Shown piece after piece: positions 24,048 through 34,661 of a stretch of DNA of 64,000 bases (position 1 is its first letter; each line of letters opens with the position of its first letter). The translations under genes were made by a program, and so were the position numbers. A model generated the notes under the pieces. It was not told the DNA's origin. It made no database searches and worked only from the letters and a program-made list of their open reading frames with translations. The stretch is from Fragilaria radians (lineage: Eukaryota > Bacillariophyta > Fragilariophyceae > Fragilariales > Fragilariaceae), in the NCBI GenBank assembly GCA_900642245.1, contig CAAAJI010000009.1, positions 581,025 to 645,024 on the forward strand. The letters run 5' to 3'.

Positions 24048-25077
24048 GACTAGTAGTTGGTGCTTGCTTTGCTCCGCAGAGTTGACTATTTAACAAAAGA
24101 GAATGTATCTTTGAATTTTACATTTCCATTATGAAAAAGATGTTGATGATTGTTATTAGTGACCTATCTACTACTTGATCTAACATGTCAGTGGTATCTA
24201 CAGTTGTATTCAAAATCACAGATGTTAAAGTTCATTATTCTCCAAAAAGAGTGTATCTTTGAATTTTTACATTATTAGCAATAATTACGACAAAAAATAT
24301 TATTGTTATTTGTGAACCTAGAATTTGCAGGTCATTCAATTTGATACATAACCAATATTAAGTGTTACGACTTGACCTAACATGTCATTGGTTTCTAAAG
24401 TTTCATTCAACATCACAGATATTAAAGAAAGTTATACCATTGATTTAGCATTGGTATAAGGAAGGTGTAAAGGTAATAATTTCTTTTTTCCTATTAAAAC
24501 TATGGTTTAAAGACATATTTTAGCTTTTGCTTTTGCTTTTGTTGTAGAAGTTATTGGTGCTGCTGTTATTGTGACGTCAAGGATTGTCGGGGGAAAAATC
24601 AAGATAAAGCTGTTGGTACAAAGTCAATATCACTGTTTTGCTAACTTTATAAAATGTATTCTTTACTTGTTTGACAGTATAAATAATAAGGCAAATGTAA
24701 GATTAATACAATAAGAATCATCCCAAACATACAACACTATAATTGATCCATATGATGGGTTATAATTAGAATTAAGATTAAGAATCACAAAAGATCTTTT
24801 TCCTCAATTTAAAGGAATAGTGTTATTTATTTTTTCATTGTTTTGAAGGAATTTCATTTAGTTGCAGATTAATATTGCTTTTTGAAATATCCACTCAGTT
24901 GCATTTGAAGCATTAAATATTCAACAGTTTTGAATCAGGTACCGGTTGAATTAGCTATATCCCTATTGATTTTAGCCGCTAACACTTTTCTTGAGTATTA
25001 CTGTACTAACAAAACGCAAAACGCACAAGGGTTAAGGGTTAGCGCCGGCCAAATCGGATGTGAAACTTTTTTAGTAG
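24048..25077 (+). repeat. Tandem duplication, unit B
   Basis: Second, longer copy of unit A. The extra length comes partly from an internal duplication: GTATCTTTGAATTTTACATT-type blocks at ~24107 and ~24252, each followed by TAACATGTCA and ATCACAGAT. Copies A and B differ by many substitutions and small indels, so the event is not very recent. Confidence 0.8.
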
Positions 25078-25637
25078 TGTAGATACCTTACATTTCTCGA
25101 CACGTGAAAACCAAGAGATTTTAGGTGTTACTACTTTACTTGGGATTTACAACCCGTAAACAGGAACAAGTCTACTGGATCTCAATACAGATGTTAAGCC
25201 AAATAGAACCGTAATCTAAAGTAAAGTTGATTCTCCTTGGAATTGAACAAGACCAATCAATGGTTATTGTACAAATTATAATTCGAAGGTCTGTGTAGAA
25301 AAGATAATACTTAAGGAGCCATTCATTATTGCTAAAATCAAGGGGAAATGAATAATCAAAGTGAAGCCCTTACCTAAAGCTATTTGAGGCTGCTTCAAGC
25401 AATCTATATCACCAAAAGCAGGGGGGGAAAGCTTTATTTTGATACCCATATGCTTGTAGATAGTGTCAGCCTTACCGCTCAGTTAAATCAGTATGGTATG
25501 AGATGTGATTCTTTCATTAAATGCAATATGTGAAGGAAGTTTATTCTATCTTTTTCGAATTTAGTTCAACATTCTTAAATTCAGAAACTTTCAGCTCCAT
25601 CAATGGAATTCTGCACATTTTAGTAGTAGGATGGTTT

Positions 25638-25933
25638 GCCTGTCGAAAATTGACCAAAGAACCCAAAATGGAAGTCTCAAACTAAATTCCAATTTTACAT
25701 TTGGAAAAATTGTTAATTATGATGGTTGTCAGCTAATGGAGCTAGACAGGAGCAAAGTGAGAACTTTTTTCTTGGAATAATAATCAACGCAGAAAAGCAG
25801 AATGAAATAACGGTAGGCAATTATTTTGATTGATACTATTTAGAAGCAGTACGGAATCATGAATGGTACAATAAGCATTCTTTTGTATAATTTCCTCTAC
25901 TTACTGTTAACAATTTGGAATGTAAGTGCTCAA
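25638..25933 (+). repeat. Segmental duplication, copy 2
   Basis: Direct copy of 22074-22382, about 3.56 kb downstream, with a few indels (GAATAATAATCAACG against GAATAATCAACG; a missing ~20-bp stretch after AGAAAAGC). The left edge is sharp at GCCTGTCGAAAA. The right edge fades through AAAATTCACTAAT. Confidence 0.85.
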
Positions 25934-26353
25934 AAAATTCACTAATATTTCTCATCTTCAGCATACCTTAACATACCATAAGAATTTCCAGAACTTGATG
26001 CATCACAAATAGCTTTCTTCAGTAAGTGAGCCTCTGTTGTTTCTCAATTTTGCACTGTCATTACTCCAATGTCCAATTTCTTTCAATCTTGATTTTATTT
26101 AACTTCTTGAAAAAAATGAAGACAACATATCTGAAGTGAGTTGAAAGTATGTTAATGACGGAAGGAAGTAAGGATGAAGTTACTTTTGTACACATTTTAC
26201 ATATGACGAGAATTCGGCCCTTCAGTCTCACGACTCCCACGTTCGTACCGAAAAAAAAAGGCGTCCTAACTACGGAACGCAGGTAGTACTTGATTCTTCC
26301 CCATCTGGCAAATCACAACGAAGCAACAAATCACTTCAAGCATCAGCACAAGA

Positions 26354-27429
26354 ATGTCTCCATCTTCCGATACTTTTAATTCTTTCGGTCTCTTAGAACA
26401 CATTTTATCGTTTGTTACAGTGAATGATCTGTTGGCCGCAACAGAAGTCAATCGTCGATTCAAAATGGCAGGGAGATCGAATATTCTTTGGGAGACTGCC
26501 TGCCGACGATCATTGAATATTGAAGAGAATGTGCAAGATGAGGTAAGCAGATAGGATTTCTTCAACAATTTGATATTTCATAATATTCCTCTTGAAATGT
26601 GTATGTTTTTTGTGCAGTCACTGCAGTCGCCAGTTCTCATCTTTGTTTACTCTTCTTGGAATGAACTTACATATATGCCGTGCAAAATGATTAGACACCT
26701 CTTTTTTGGAGGTCTTCGTGGAACGATGAAGTTACTTCAAGCTTGACCGTGAGGCAGATAAGATCCTTTTTCAATCATTTCCTTTTGCACGATCAAAAAG
26801 AGAAGCTTAAAACATGCTTGGAAAAGTCAGAAATGGTGAATTTACTGTACACGTTTCGTGACAAGGTTGTCAAGGCTCCGGTTCGATTTTCTGATTTATG
26901 GTTTGGAGCCTATGCAAGCTCAGTTATCGACTCCAAGCGCGCAATTATTTCGAGAGAAGAACTCTGCAGTCCCTATGGATTCAATGTCTATTTCAAAATT
27001 CTTGAAGAAGAAGTATGGGACGAAACTGATATGGTGGAATTACTCCCATACGAGGGACACGAGGGAGTTATGCTTTTTCATCACTCTGTCTCATATTTCA
27101 AACCAAACGGAGAATTCGAAATGGAGATGAAGGATCCCGATAGTCACTACCCCATCGATCTGCATTGGAGGAGCTCTGGTAAAGCGGTACAGGTTGGACC
27201 GTACCCACAATTAATAGTGACACGACAAAAAGGAAGCAGGGGTTGGAAACTTGAAAATGTTCATGTTGTAATGCTATTTCGTAATACTAAAGCGAATTTT
27301 GGTAGAGGCTCTGACGATGATGGTAAGGACTTTCAACTACTCCATATATTTCGATTAATTCATCTAACTCCCGAATTTAATTCCTCACAAGATGTGAAAT
27401 CGCCATCATCATCGCATCAAAGTCTCTGA
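26354..27429 (+). CDS. F-box protein
   Basis: Substrate-receptor-type F-box protein, presumably for an SCF (Skp1-Cullin-F-box) ubiquitin ligase. Exon 1 (26354-26542) encodes the F box: FGLLEHILSFVTVNDLLAATEVNRRF and then NILWETACRR. A GTAAGC donor at 26543 and an ATTAG acceptor at 26694 give a 152-bp intron. Exon 2 (26695-27429) continues TPLFWRSSWNDEVTSSLTVRQIR, a natural F-box C-terminal continuation. Splicing at the stronger-looking TTTTGTGCAG site (26617) would run into a stop, so I prefer 26694. The protein is about 307 residues. The C-terminal ~240 residues form a beta-rich region (FNVYFKILEEEVWDETDMVELL, RGWKLENVHVVMLF) with no WD40, LRR or kelch repeats that I can see, so the substrate is unknown. 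Confidence 0.85.
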
Positions 27430-28448
27430 TATTGAGTCAAAATCAAAACGCATTCTTTATTGCCTGACGTAATGCCCTGCAATGGAAAATGAAGTTTAGA
27501 TTCAGAATTGTGTTGGCAGAAACATAGATAATACAAATTATTGAATTCATAATTACGTTTTCCAATATATGTTGAAATATCTTCCAACTTTTTTGTTACA
27601 TCAAGAGCTTTAATTTCTTTCGAAGTCTTAGGTGCGAAAGCAGTGTAAACGATAAGAAAAATCAAGACTCTAGCAGAATCCGTTACAAATCAGATATATA
27701 CACTACAACTCATCCTCTTTTGCATCAACGATCCTAGGGCAGAAAATATTGTTTGCTACGCTAGTATATCGATCCTCGATGCCACTAGAACACATTAGCA
27801 AAGCATATTTCGACATGAAAAGATATTGAGAAAAGAGATTGGTAGGTACCGTGTAGAATTCCTATATTCATGCAAGTTTAACTTTACTCAATTCTAAAAT
27901 GCGTTACCCAATGAAGTCCAGTTTAATATTTTGAAGCCTTAATTTATCAACCGAAACGGCTGCTCCTATGCGCAACAGGAATCAGTCGGTGGTATCAAGT
28001 TCCATTGACGGCAAGGTAATTCAGAAAAATTGTTGCCACTTAATCTCAATCTAAGTCTAATTGCGGTGAGTATATTTTAGTGAGTATCAACCACTCTCTA
28101 TCAGATTACAATATCCAACTAAATGATGAACTCTTACTTTAGTATGAAAAGTCGTCCTGTTTTTTTGTCAATATATTTTAGCTTAACAACACACATGATA
28201 AAAAATGATTTTTACATTTATGCAGCTACTTTCAACAAACAAAATATGCGCGCTCATTCTTTTGCCTAATTCCGCCTTGTCAGGGATTATGATTCTTACA
28301 CTATACCGATCAATAAATTAAATTATTGAAGGAAAACCTTTGGGTAACAAGAATATCTCAATTATGTGATTCATCAATCAAATCTAACACTCTCATCATA
28401 TCTAAGTCCTTGGTTAACTATACTAATCATCATCGAACATTTACGATA
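27430..28448. other. Intergenic between convergent genes
   Basis: AT-rich DNA between the 3' ends of the F-box gene and the ABC transporter gene. A minus-strand ORF at 27417-27665 lacks any ATG and is closed upstream by a stop, so I do not call it. Nothing else is recognised. Confidence 0.45.
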
Positions 28449-30140
28449 TCAAAGCGACGCACCATCGTGATAATTAGGAAACTCTTCAATCAATCTTTTA
28501 ACTTGATCTTCATCATGTGTAACCCATATCACACTAATTGATTCTTTCTTAACAAATTCCATGATACTTTTCTCGACAATTAATTTTGTTTTTGGATCAA
28601 GAGATGACGTGCATTCATCGAGTAGTAACACTTTAGGCCGCGAAACCAACGCGATTGCCAAAATGACTCGTTGAGATTCTCCACCTGATAAATTATTCCA
28701 ATTCTGATTCATATGCATTTCATCCATCCCCCATGACACAAGGAATCCACAACAATCAATCATCATTTCATCGAAAGATAATTTTTCAGATATTGCTTGT
28801 CGCGAATGAAATGCAAGGATGCTGCTTAGGAAATCCTGCGGTGTTCCTGGTATGCTTACTTTTACTTGCGTGACATATCGGATTTGCTGTCTCCAGAAAG
28901 ACATTTGTTTCAAATTCAAATTCCAGCACTTTCCCTCAAAAGTAATAGTTCCTGTAGTCATTCGATTTATGCCAGCAATTAGTCGCAGTAATTGGGATTT
29001 ACCACATCCAGAAGGTCCTTCCAGCAATAGTAGGTCACCTTGACCCAAATTAAAGGAAATATCTTCGAATAATGTTTGTGAAGTCTTTTCCGAATTGCGA
29101 GCAATTTCGAAGCTTACACCGCAAATTTGCATTTTTGACGGGGCATCTAGTGAGCTGCTTATCCTCGTAAACTTAAATTGGTTTCTACATGTTTTATAAG
29201 CCATTGCTTCACTGTCTTTTTTGAATGGAAGCAGCTCACTTTTCTTTTTGCCTTTTTCAATGAAGGCACGAAAAATCAATTCACGAATGCTTCTTGAAGC
29301 TGCAGCAGCTAAGGAATTTTTATCTCGCTGAACAATCAATCTGTCAGTACATAACGTATCCCTTGAGAAGTCGAACACAAAATTTAGAGAACCCCAGACA
29401 ACTGCGATGACAGAGCCAAATGTTGAAATAGAAATTAAGTAAATAATAAGCAACTGATACTTCGCAGCCTCCATCACAGGAGTCCCTCCTAAAATTTGGC
29501 CCGTCATCATTCCTGGAATGGAAACAACACCAATAACTGCCATGGCATTAAGCATTGGCATGAGACCAACTCGAATGGACTCACGAAATATTCGGTTACT
29601 TGCTTCCGAAGCCTTCGCTCCGAAGCTAAGGAAAAGGTCTATCTCTACTTGGTTTTCAATAAGAGACGTCAAAAGACTGTTGAGTGAAAGCGAAATTCCG
29701 TTTATGCAATTTCCCAATATCATCCCGTTGATGGGGATCACATATTGCGGATCCAGCATTATGCCTTGTGGTTTAATAATGAATCCGAAAGTGAAAAATG
29801 AAATTACAACAATATTAACCACAAGTGATAGAAAGATACATCTGAACATGCCTTTATAGGCATAATTTGAGCGGGACATGCTTTCAAACGTAGTTATAAC
29901 AATCATGATTGTCACATAAACACAAACAACCCACCAATGGTCGTCCCCAAGATCGAAAATTGGCTTAAGAATAAAACCTAAGAGACAAAGCTGGAAAAAG
30001 GAGCGAAAGCACCCAACGATAATTGGGCTCTCTAGGTCAAGATTCATGTATTTTGAGAACGAGGCAATCAAGAAAAGTGGTATTACAGAGAGCAGCAAGC
30101 TAGTTCCTGGTATCGATATCAATTCGTTAGACGGTTCCAT
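28449..30140 (-). CDS. Fused FetB-FetA / STAR2-STAR1-type ABC transporter
   Basis: A single 563-residue chain. Residues 1-260 form a UPF0014/FetB permease: multiple TM segments, SPIIVGCFRSFFQLCLLGF, PINGMILGNCINGISLSLN, SFGAKASEASNRIFRESIR, MPMLNAMAVIGVVSIPGMM, TGQILGG. Residues ~337-563 form an ABC ATPase with Walker A GPSGCGKS (375-382), Q-loop Q425, signature LSGGES (484-489), Walker B VLLLDE (504-509) and H-loop His542. In bacteria FetA and FetB are separate proteins tied to metal/iron export, and in plants STAR1 and STAR2 are separate subunits tied to aluminium tolerance. Here both halves are in one ORF with no intron. The ATG at 30140 is the first real start, because upstream in-frame codons are non-ATG. 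The substrate (metal or nucleotide-sugar) and the membrane are not determinable from sequence. Confidence 0.93.
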   Translation of the reverse strand: MEPSNELISIPGTSLLLSVIPLFLIASFSKYMNLDLESPIIVGCFRSFFQLCLLGFILKPIFDLGDDHWWVVCVYVTIMIVITTFESMSRSNYAYKGMFRCIFLSLVVNIVVISFFTFGFIIKPQGIMLDPQYVIPINGMILGNCINGISLSLNSLLTSLIENQVEIDLFLSFGAKASEASNRIFRESIRVGLMPMLNAMAVIGVVSIPGMMTGQILGGTPVMEAAKYQLLIIYLISISTFGSVIAVVWGSLNFVFDFSRDTLCTDRLIVQRDKNSLAAAASRSIRELIFRAFIEKGKKKSELLPFKKDSEAMAYKTCRNQFKFTRISSSLDAPSKMQICGVSFEIARNSEKTSQTLFEDISFNLGQGDLLLLEGPSGCGKSQLLRLIAGINRMTTGTITFEGKCWNLNLKQMSFWRQQIRYVTQVKVSIPGTPQDFLSSILAFHSRQAISEKLSFDEMMIDCCGFLVSWGMDEMHMNQNWNNLSGGESQRVILAIALVSRPKVLLLDECTSSLDPKTKLIVEKSIMEFVKKESISVIWVTHDEDQVKRLIEEFPNYHDGASL

Positions 30141-31283
30141 TGTACGAAATCTGAATATCCAATTCCGCAAAATGTTGTATGCCAGTTAGTTAGGGTCTTC
30201 GTTTCGTAAAACCTTTCAAGTGTTAATATGAGTCCCACTCCATCGCCTTAACTGAATCTACCAAAAATGTGGTCGTACATACTAAAATTGTAAGCCATCC
30301 ATTACCGTGCTTATGACGCAAATTGAGAAGCTTTATTTTTTCCGGCGATTTTATTCGATAAAAGTCATCACATTCCCGTGGACGACACATGTCAAACAGT
30401 CTTGGGTAAATGTAAATATCTTTAAATTATGCATTTGGTAAAAGTAAAACATCAAGGTAATGAGGATGATACTATAATAAATTAAAGACGAAAGGAGGGA
30501 AATAAGAGTAAAACTAATGGATAAAGATTCCTCGTTTTAAAACTTTTTTCGTTCATCTACTTACCTTACCTTCTATCAATTTGACAGAAACCGGAGATTA
30601 GCGTGTCCATTCATTAGCCAAAAGCTAAGATCATCTCCTTCTGTTGATTCAAATGAAGTTTTATTTTATCAGACACATGTGCCATTCTATCTGATTCTTC
30701 GCAACTCGCGAAAGTTTAATAACCTTCGGTGCCAAATGCTGGTAAGAGGCTGACTGAATGTTACTATATTCCTATCAAAGAAGAAAGAGGAATGATAAAA
30801 GATTTACATTCCTGAATTTTTGCATGGTAAGTTTTACATTATGGGATTCTCAGGGTTAGGGGTTACCATGAAAACCCAGCTAGGTTTTGCACTCCCTAAA
30901 TTCTGCTTAGAGGAAAATAGATTAACAACTGCTTTCAAGTCTGTTGAGCAATGATTAGAATATTTCTAATAAAATGTTCTAGTTACATATAAAACCCAGT
31001 TGAATTTCAGGCTAAACCCAAATAAATTTTTTAATCATTTAAAGAAGAGTGCACAAAAATGGGAACCTTGGAGAGTGAAAGATTTAACAACAGGCGCTAA
31101 TTCCAAAATGGAGGTTCAAAATTAATGTAGTTGTCAGATTTTTGGCGAAAAATGTGCAATTCTTTTCGTCAAGTAGATTATTTATCAATTTGGTAGCGTT
31201 TTTTGTTTCCTAAAAATTGCAGTGAACGAAACGAGCATAGCCATCATCGATTTTCTGGTTTATAAATTACTTTTTGATACCAC
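30141..31283. other. Divergent promoter interval
   Basis: About 1.1 kb between the divergently transcribed ABC transporter (-) and Tad1 (+) genes, so promoters of both should lie here. I see no coding or RNA gene and no striking repeat. Confidence 0.45.
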
Positions 31284-32885
31284 ATGTCCCAAAAAATCAT
31301 CAAGATTCTGCCATCTCCCGATGACATTGCATCGTGTGCTATTAAGCACTTTGAATCATTACCAAATCATGGAAAACCTAAGGAAAATGAGTGGACAGTA
31401 TACGCAGCGTTAGTAGCATCGTCGTCATCATCATTTGATGTTCAGAGTCATCTCGTGACTCCCATGAACAAGGATCCTACCTTCAATTCCGTCTTTGTTG
31501 TATGCTCTGCTACAGGATCCAAGTGCACAACAACTGGACCTGAAGGATGGTGTTTACGTGACTTACATGCTGAGGTTTTAGTCAAGCGAGGCTTTCAACG
31601 TTTGCTTTGGCAAGAAATCCGGAATGGTCCGTTGCGACTGTTATCCAAAGTAGCGTCAAGGATATCGGAATGCATATCTTCCACGTCGGACGCATCAGGT
31701 GATGATTGTCAATATGAATTACGTCAAGATATTAAATTGCATCTTTATGTGAGTGATTCTCCTTGTGGCGATGCCACAATATATAAACTCAAGAATGGAC
31801 AATGGAATTTTACTGGTGCAAAGGTCGTTTTGCCGAGTCAAAATTCTTCATGTAATTCCTACACTTCCAATCTTTCGTCTATCTCATCACCAGAAATATT
31901 AACATGTTGCGACGATAAGACGAAGGTAATGAGAGAACCAAATGAACAACTTTTGGGACAATTACGCGTTAAATCAGGTAGATCCAACCTATCAAGTTCG
32001 TCACGATCAACTAGTTTGTCTTGTTCGGACAAGATTCTCAAATGGACGTTGGTTGGACTTCAGGGTTCTCGACTACCTATTCGAAGACCAATTTATTTAC
32101 ATTCTATTGTAGTCTCCTTCGATCCAAGAGCGGAGTCGAAAGAAGCACAAACGGGTGCTATACAGAGAGCCATATGTAATCGAAGGCAGCAAGTATACAA
32201 TGAACTGAAAGAAAAAGTTAAAAATGAAAAATTGAATGAAAAAAAGGAAGAAATCGTCGAATTCGTAAGACAATTGGATTTATTGCCGCAAATGACTGTA
32301 GAAATTACTCCACTTGCCTTGGAATGTTCAAAATCTCAAAGGGAAAGTTCAACGCATCTATCAAATGCTTTAGTGGAAAATCAAGAGAGTTCCACTCATT
32401 CCTATATTTCGAACGAAAATGGCAAAAGACAGACAACTCAACAATCTTTGGGGAATTGCACACAAAAGAGGTGCAAAACAGTGAAAACGTTGCCATCAAA
32501 AAGCAATGGTGAAGGAAGTTTAATTCACAAGACATCCTCGCCTTGTGGCTACTGTATCAATTGGCAAAACAATGGAGAAGGAGTAGAAATTCTTGTTGGG
32601 AATCGAGGTATCAAACAAGGGAAAAGAAAGGGTCTAACTGATACTGAATATATAAAAATGGCTTCACGATTGTGTCGACGTGAAATTTGTCGGGTGGCAG
32701 GTGCCCCAACAGGTTTGACCTATCGACAATGGAAAGAGCACGAATTCCCTCAAGCCTACGATAGGCTTTCAGGAGAGCCAAGTCAACTACCATTAAATTG
32801 GTATAAAACTATAGAAGCAGCGGTCACGAGCACTCATCCTTTGGAAGGGTGGGTTCGTAGTGAAAATCGAGATTTTACTCTCTAA
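31284..32885 (+). CDS. ADAT1: tRNA-specific adenosine deaminase 1 (Tad1/ADAT1)
   Basis: Deaminates A37 of tRNA-Ala to inosine. Intronless, 533 residues. The zinc-deaminase core shows LRDLHAEVLVKRGF with zinc ligand His95 and proton-shuttle Glu97, then SDSPCGDA with Cys161. A second cysteine follows in SLSCSDKILKWTLVGLQGS at Cys247, and the family continuation is PIRRPIYLHSIVVS. The spacing and the LSCSDK signature distinguish ADAT1/ADAR-type from ADAT2/3. A Lys/Glu-rich insertion (~residues 305-330) and a Ser-rich stretch before Cys247 lengthen it compared with fungal Tad1 (~400 residues). A late CxYC element (SPCGYCINWQNNGEGVE) belongs to the conserved C-terminal part. It converges with the OB-fold gene, 102 bp from its stop. 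Confidence 0.93.
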   Translation: MSQKIIKILPSPDDIASCAIKHFESLPNHGKPKENEWTVYAALVASSSSSFDVQSHLVTPMNKDPTFNSVFVVCSATGSKCTTTGPEGWCLRDLHAEVLVKRGFQRLLWQEIRNGPLRLLSKVASRISECISSTSDASGDDCQYELRQDIKLHLYVSDSPCGDATIYKLKNGQWNFTGAKVVLPSQNSSCNSYTSNLSSISSPEILTCCDDKTKVMREPNEQLLGQLRVKSGRSNLSSSSRSTSLSCSDKILKWTLVGLQGSRLPIRRPIYLHSIVVSFDPRAESKEAQTGAIQRAICNRRQQVYNELKEKVKNEKLNEKKEEIVEFVRQLDLLPQMTVEITPLALECSKSQRESSTHLSNALVENQESSTHSYISNENGKRQTTQQSLGNCTQKRCKTVKTLPSKSNGEGSLIHKTSSPCGYCINWQNNGEGVEILVGNRGIKQGKRKGLTDTEYIKMASRLCRREICRVAGAPTGLTYRQWKEHEFPQAYDRLSGEPSQLPLNWYKTIEAAVTSTHPLEGWVRSENRDFTL

Positions 32886-32987
32886 GCGTCTTTTTATTAC
32901 GGATACTTTCACAATAATCATTTACTTTTTAAATCGAACAAGAAAAATGTACAACATAAGACTTCGATTAATATTCTATTAATGTGT

Positions 32988-33563
32988 TCATAGGGGAGTG
33001 TAAGTGCCTTGACGAGTTAGATATATAGCACCTTCATTTTGAAGTTCATTTATCATCGGCTGAAGGTCACATAGAGGACGGTCTAGGACGATGGATAAAT
33101 CCTCTAGAGAAGCCCCATTATCTCCAGCACACTTTATAACAGTCAATAAATCTTGAGATGTAAAGCTCATTTGAGGAATTCCAAAGGGACCAGGAGGGAC
33201 CAAAAGTTGCCATTGAAACAAAGTTTCTCTATCGGTGGATACATCCCATATAATGATGTTCGCGATAAGCTGAACTTCCTTCTTCGATTCCTCCAGACTG
33301 GTAGATCCCTCGCGTGGAGAAGAGCATTCTGCCAAACATTGAACTAGTTGTCCTACACTTCCATGCACTACATGACCATCCAATTGTACGGTAGCAACCC
33401 CAGTACCATCATCCACAGTTATTGCATTATCGCTTACGGCTACAAGAACACCCAAGAATTCGACTAGGTTCGAGGATGTCGTCATTTGTGACAAGTCGCT
33501 GATCCAACATTTTCGAGGAGGCTTGTCGTATAATAAAAATGTTTCGATTGGAATACCAGACAT
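32988..33563 (-). CDS. OB-fold plus winged-helix protein (RPA2/Stn1-like)
   Basis: A 191-residue protein from the ATG at 33563 (the preceding in-frame GTG is not used). Residues ~30-120 look like an OB fold, with LVEFLGVLVAVSDNAITVDD and GTGVATVQLDG, the beta1-2-3 pattern of RPA32, Stn1 and RMI2. Residues ~128-191 match an RPA_C-type winged helix: FTSQDLLTVIKCAGDNGASL, LSIVLDRPL, and MINELQNEGAIYLT, equivalent to the IYST region of RPA32. It lacks the Ser-rich phosphorylated N-terminus of canonical RPA2. It is likely a single-stranded-DNA-binding subunit of RPA or of a CST/telomere-like complex. I cannot choose between them from sequence. Convergent with ADAT1. Confidence 0.7.
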   Translation of the reverse strand: MSGIPIETFLLYDKPPRKCWISDLSQMTTSSNLVEFLGVLVAVSDNAITVDDGTGVATVQLDGHVVHGSVGQLVQCLAECSSPREGSTSLEESKKEVQLIANIIIWDVSTDRETLFQWQLLVPPGPFGIPQMSFTSQDLLTVIKCAGDNGASLEDLSIVLDRPLCDLQPMINELQNEGAIYLTRQGTYTPL

Positions 33564-34661
33564 CACTTGTCTCTTAGATTCCCAAAACTATGCAGGTGTA
33601 TCATGAAATGAGACTGACTGGAATGGAAAGAAAAACTGTGATTGAAACCTTCTTTGGGGGATAGGAATATGTAGCACGATAATGAACAACTAAGACATCT
33701 TTAAAATAAACAAAAACTTTTTCAGAAGCCCCCCCCCCCCCCCCCCCACGCAGCCAAGTTTTCTTATCGACCGAACAATGTTATACATTCAAGGGGCAAC
33801 ATGTACTCAATTTGCTATGAAAATAAGGCTTATATGTACCCCATTTAAAGTGCATCAATTTAACAGTGTAAACGTCACATTATTGGTTCTCTCGCACTAT
33901 TCGTGGAGTCAAAAGCAATCTGGTACACGTGGTGATGATGTGTAGTAATTTTATCTGCAATACATGATTCCAATTTAGTCAAAACAATTGACTAATCATC
34001 CCATCACATTAACATGAAGATCAAAATGAAACATAAAACTGATAGAATCAATGAATGATACTGTTTAGCGCGCATAGTGAGAAATCATGATCTATTATAG
34101 ATGTTTTCTATTTTTGGATCCTGTATGCAAATCTTGCATTGAAGCCTAACAGCCAGTTTGAATCATAGAATCTATGAAACTATAGTGTTAGATGTATTAC
34201 GCCTACTTTCCATCTACAAGAAATTACCAATCATCAATAAATTTGGCTGATGATATGTCAAACATCTCTCACTGCTCTCTTGATTAATTCTCCTATTGAT
34301 TTCTAATTTCAAAATTGATGATTGTTTGTTCATCGCGATTAAGGTTGAAGCCTTTTATTTCATTATCCAACAAATTATCACTTGCAGATCACCAATCGTA
34401 TTTTTACTCCACATACAGGAACTAATATCATGTGGTCCATTGTCATTCCTTAGTACCTTCTTCTCCAAGCACCTACAATTTAAGATTTCAGTAAGTTCTG
34501 GAAACATGATTCTAATTAGTTCTGGAATTTGAACTTGCATCAAGGTTGGCTGTTAGATAACTATGCGTTTCCAAAAAAGCTCTTTAGTATAAGAGTTCTA
34601 CCGGTAGTTTCTAGAGTCAGAGTAGTAGATCTTTTCTTCACTTGACCATTTTATAAGCAAC
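33564..34661. other. Divergent promoter interval with poly-C tract
   Basis: About 1.1 kb between the divergent OB-fold and dephospho-CoA kinase genes. It contains an uninterrupted run of 19 C at 33729-33747. Nothing else is recognised. Confidence 0.5.
33729..33747. repeat. Poly-C tract (19 C)
   Basis: Pure C homopolymer, striking in AT-rich DNA, 165 bp upstream of the OB-fold gene. Its exact length is sequencing-error prone. It could form i-motif/G-quadruplex structure in the promoter, but that is speculation. Confidence 0.85.

Larger units (their letters stand above)
21914..26353. other. Gene-free duplicated region with assembly gap
   Basis: About 4.4 kb without a supported gene. It holds a ~300-bp direct duplication (22074-22382 and 25638-25933), a tandem duplication (23268-25077), a short repeated element (CACCTCCCCTGAATC near 22760 and 23100), and a run of 20 N at 23236-23255. 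Several short ORFs in it are repeat-borne. Confidence 0.7.

Noticed and set aside
22074..25933. The two ~300-bp direct copies as LTRs of a retroelement (TGCC...CTCA ends).
   Set aside because: No target-site duplication, no coding content between, and weak similarity continues past the right edge, so a segmental duplication fits better.
27417..27665. Minus-strand ORF with a hydrophobic start (IFLIVYTAFAPKTSKEI).
   Set aside because: Begins with TTG, is closed upstream by a stop, and overlaps the F-box gene 3' end.
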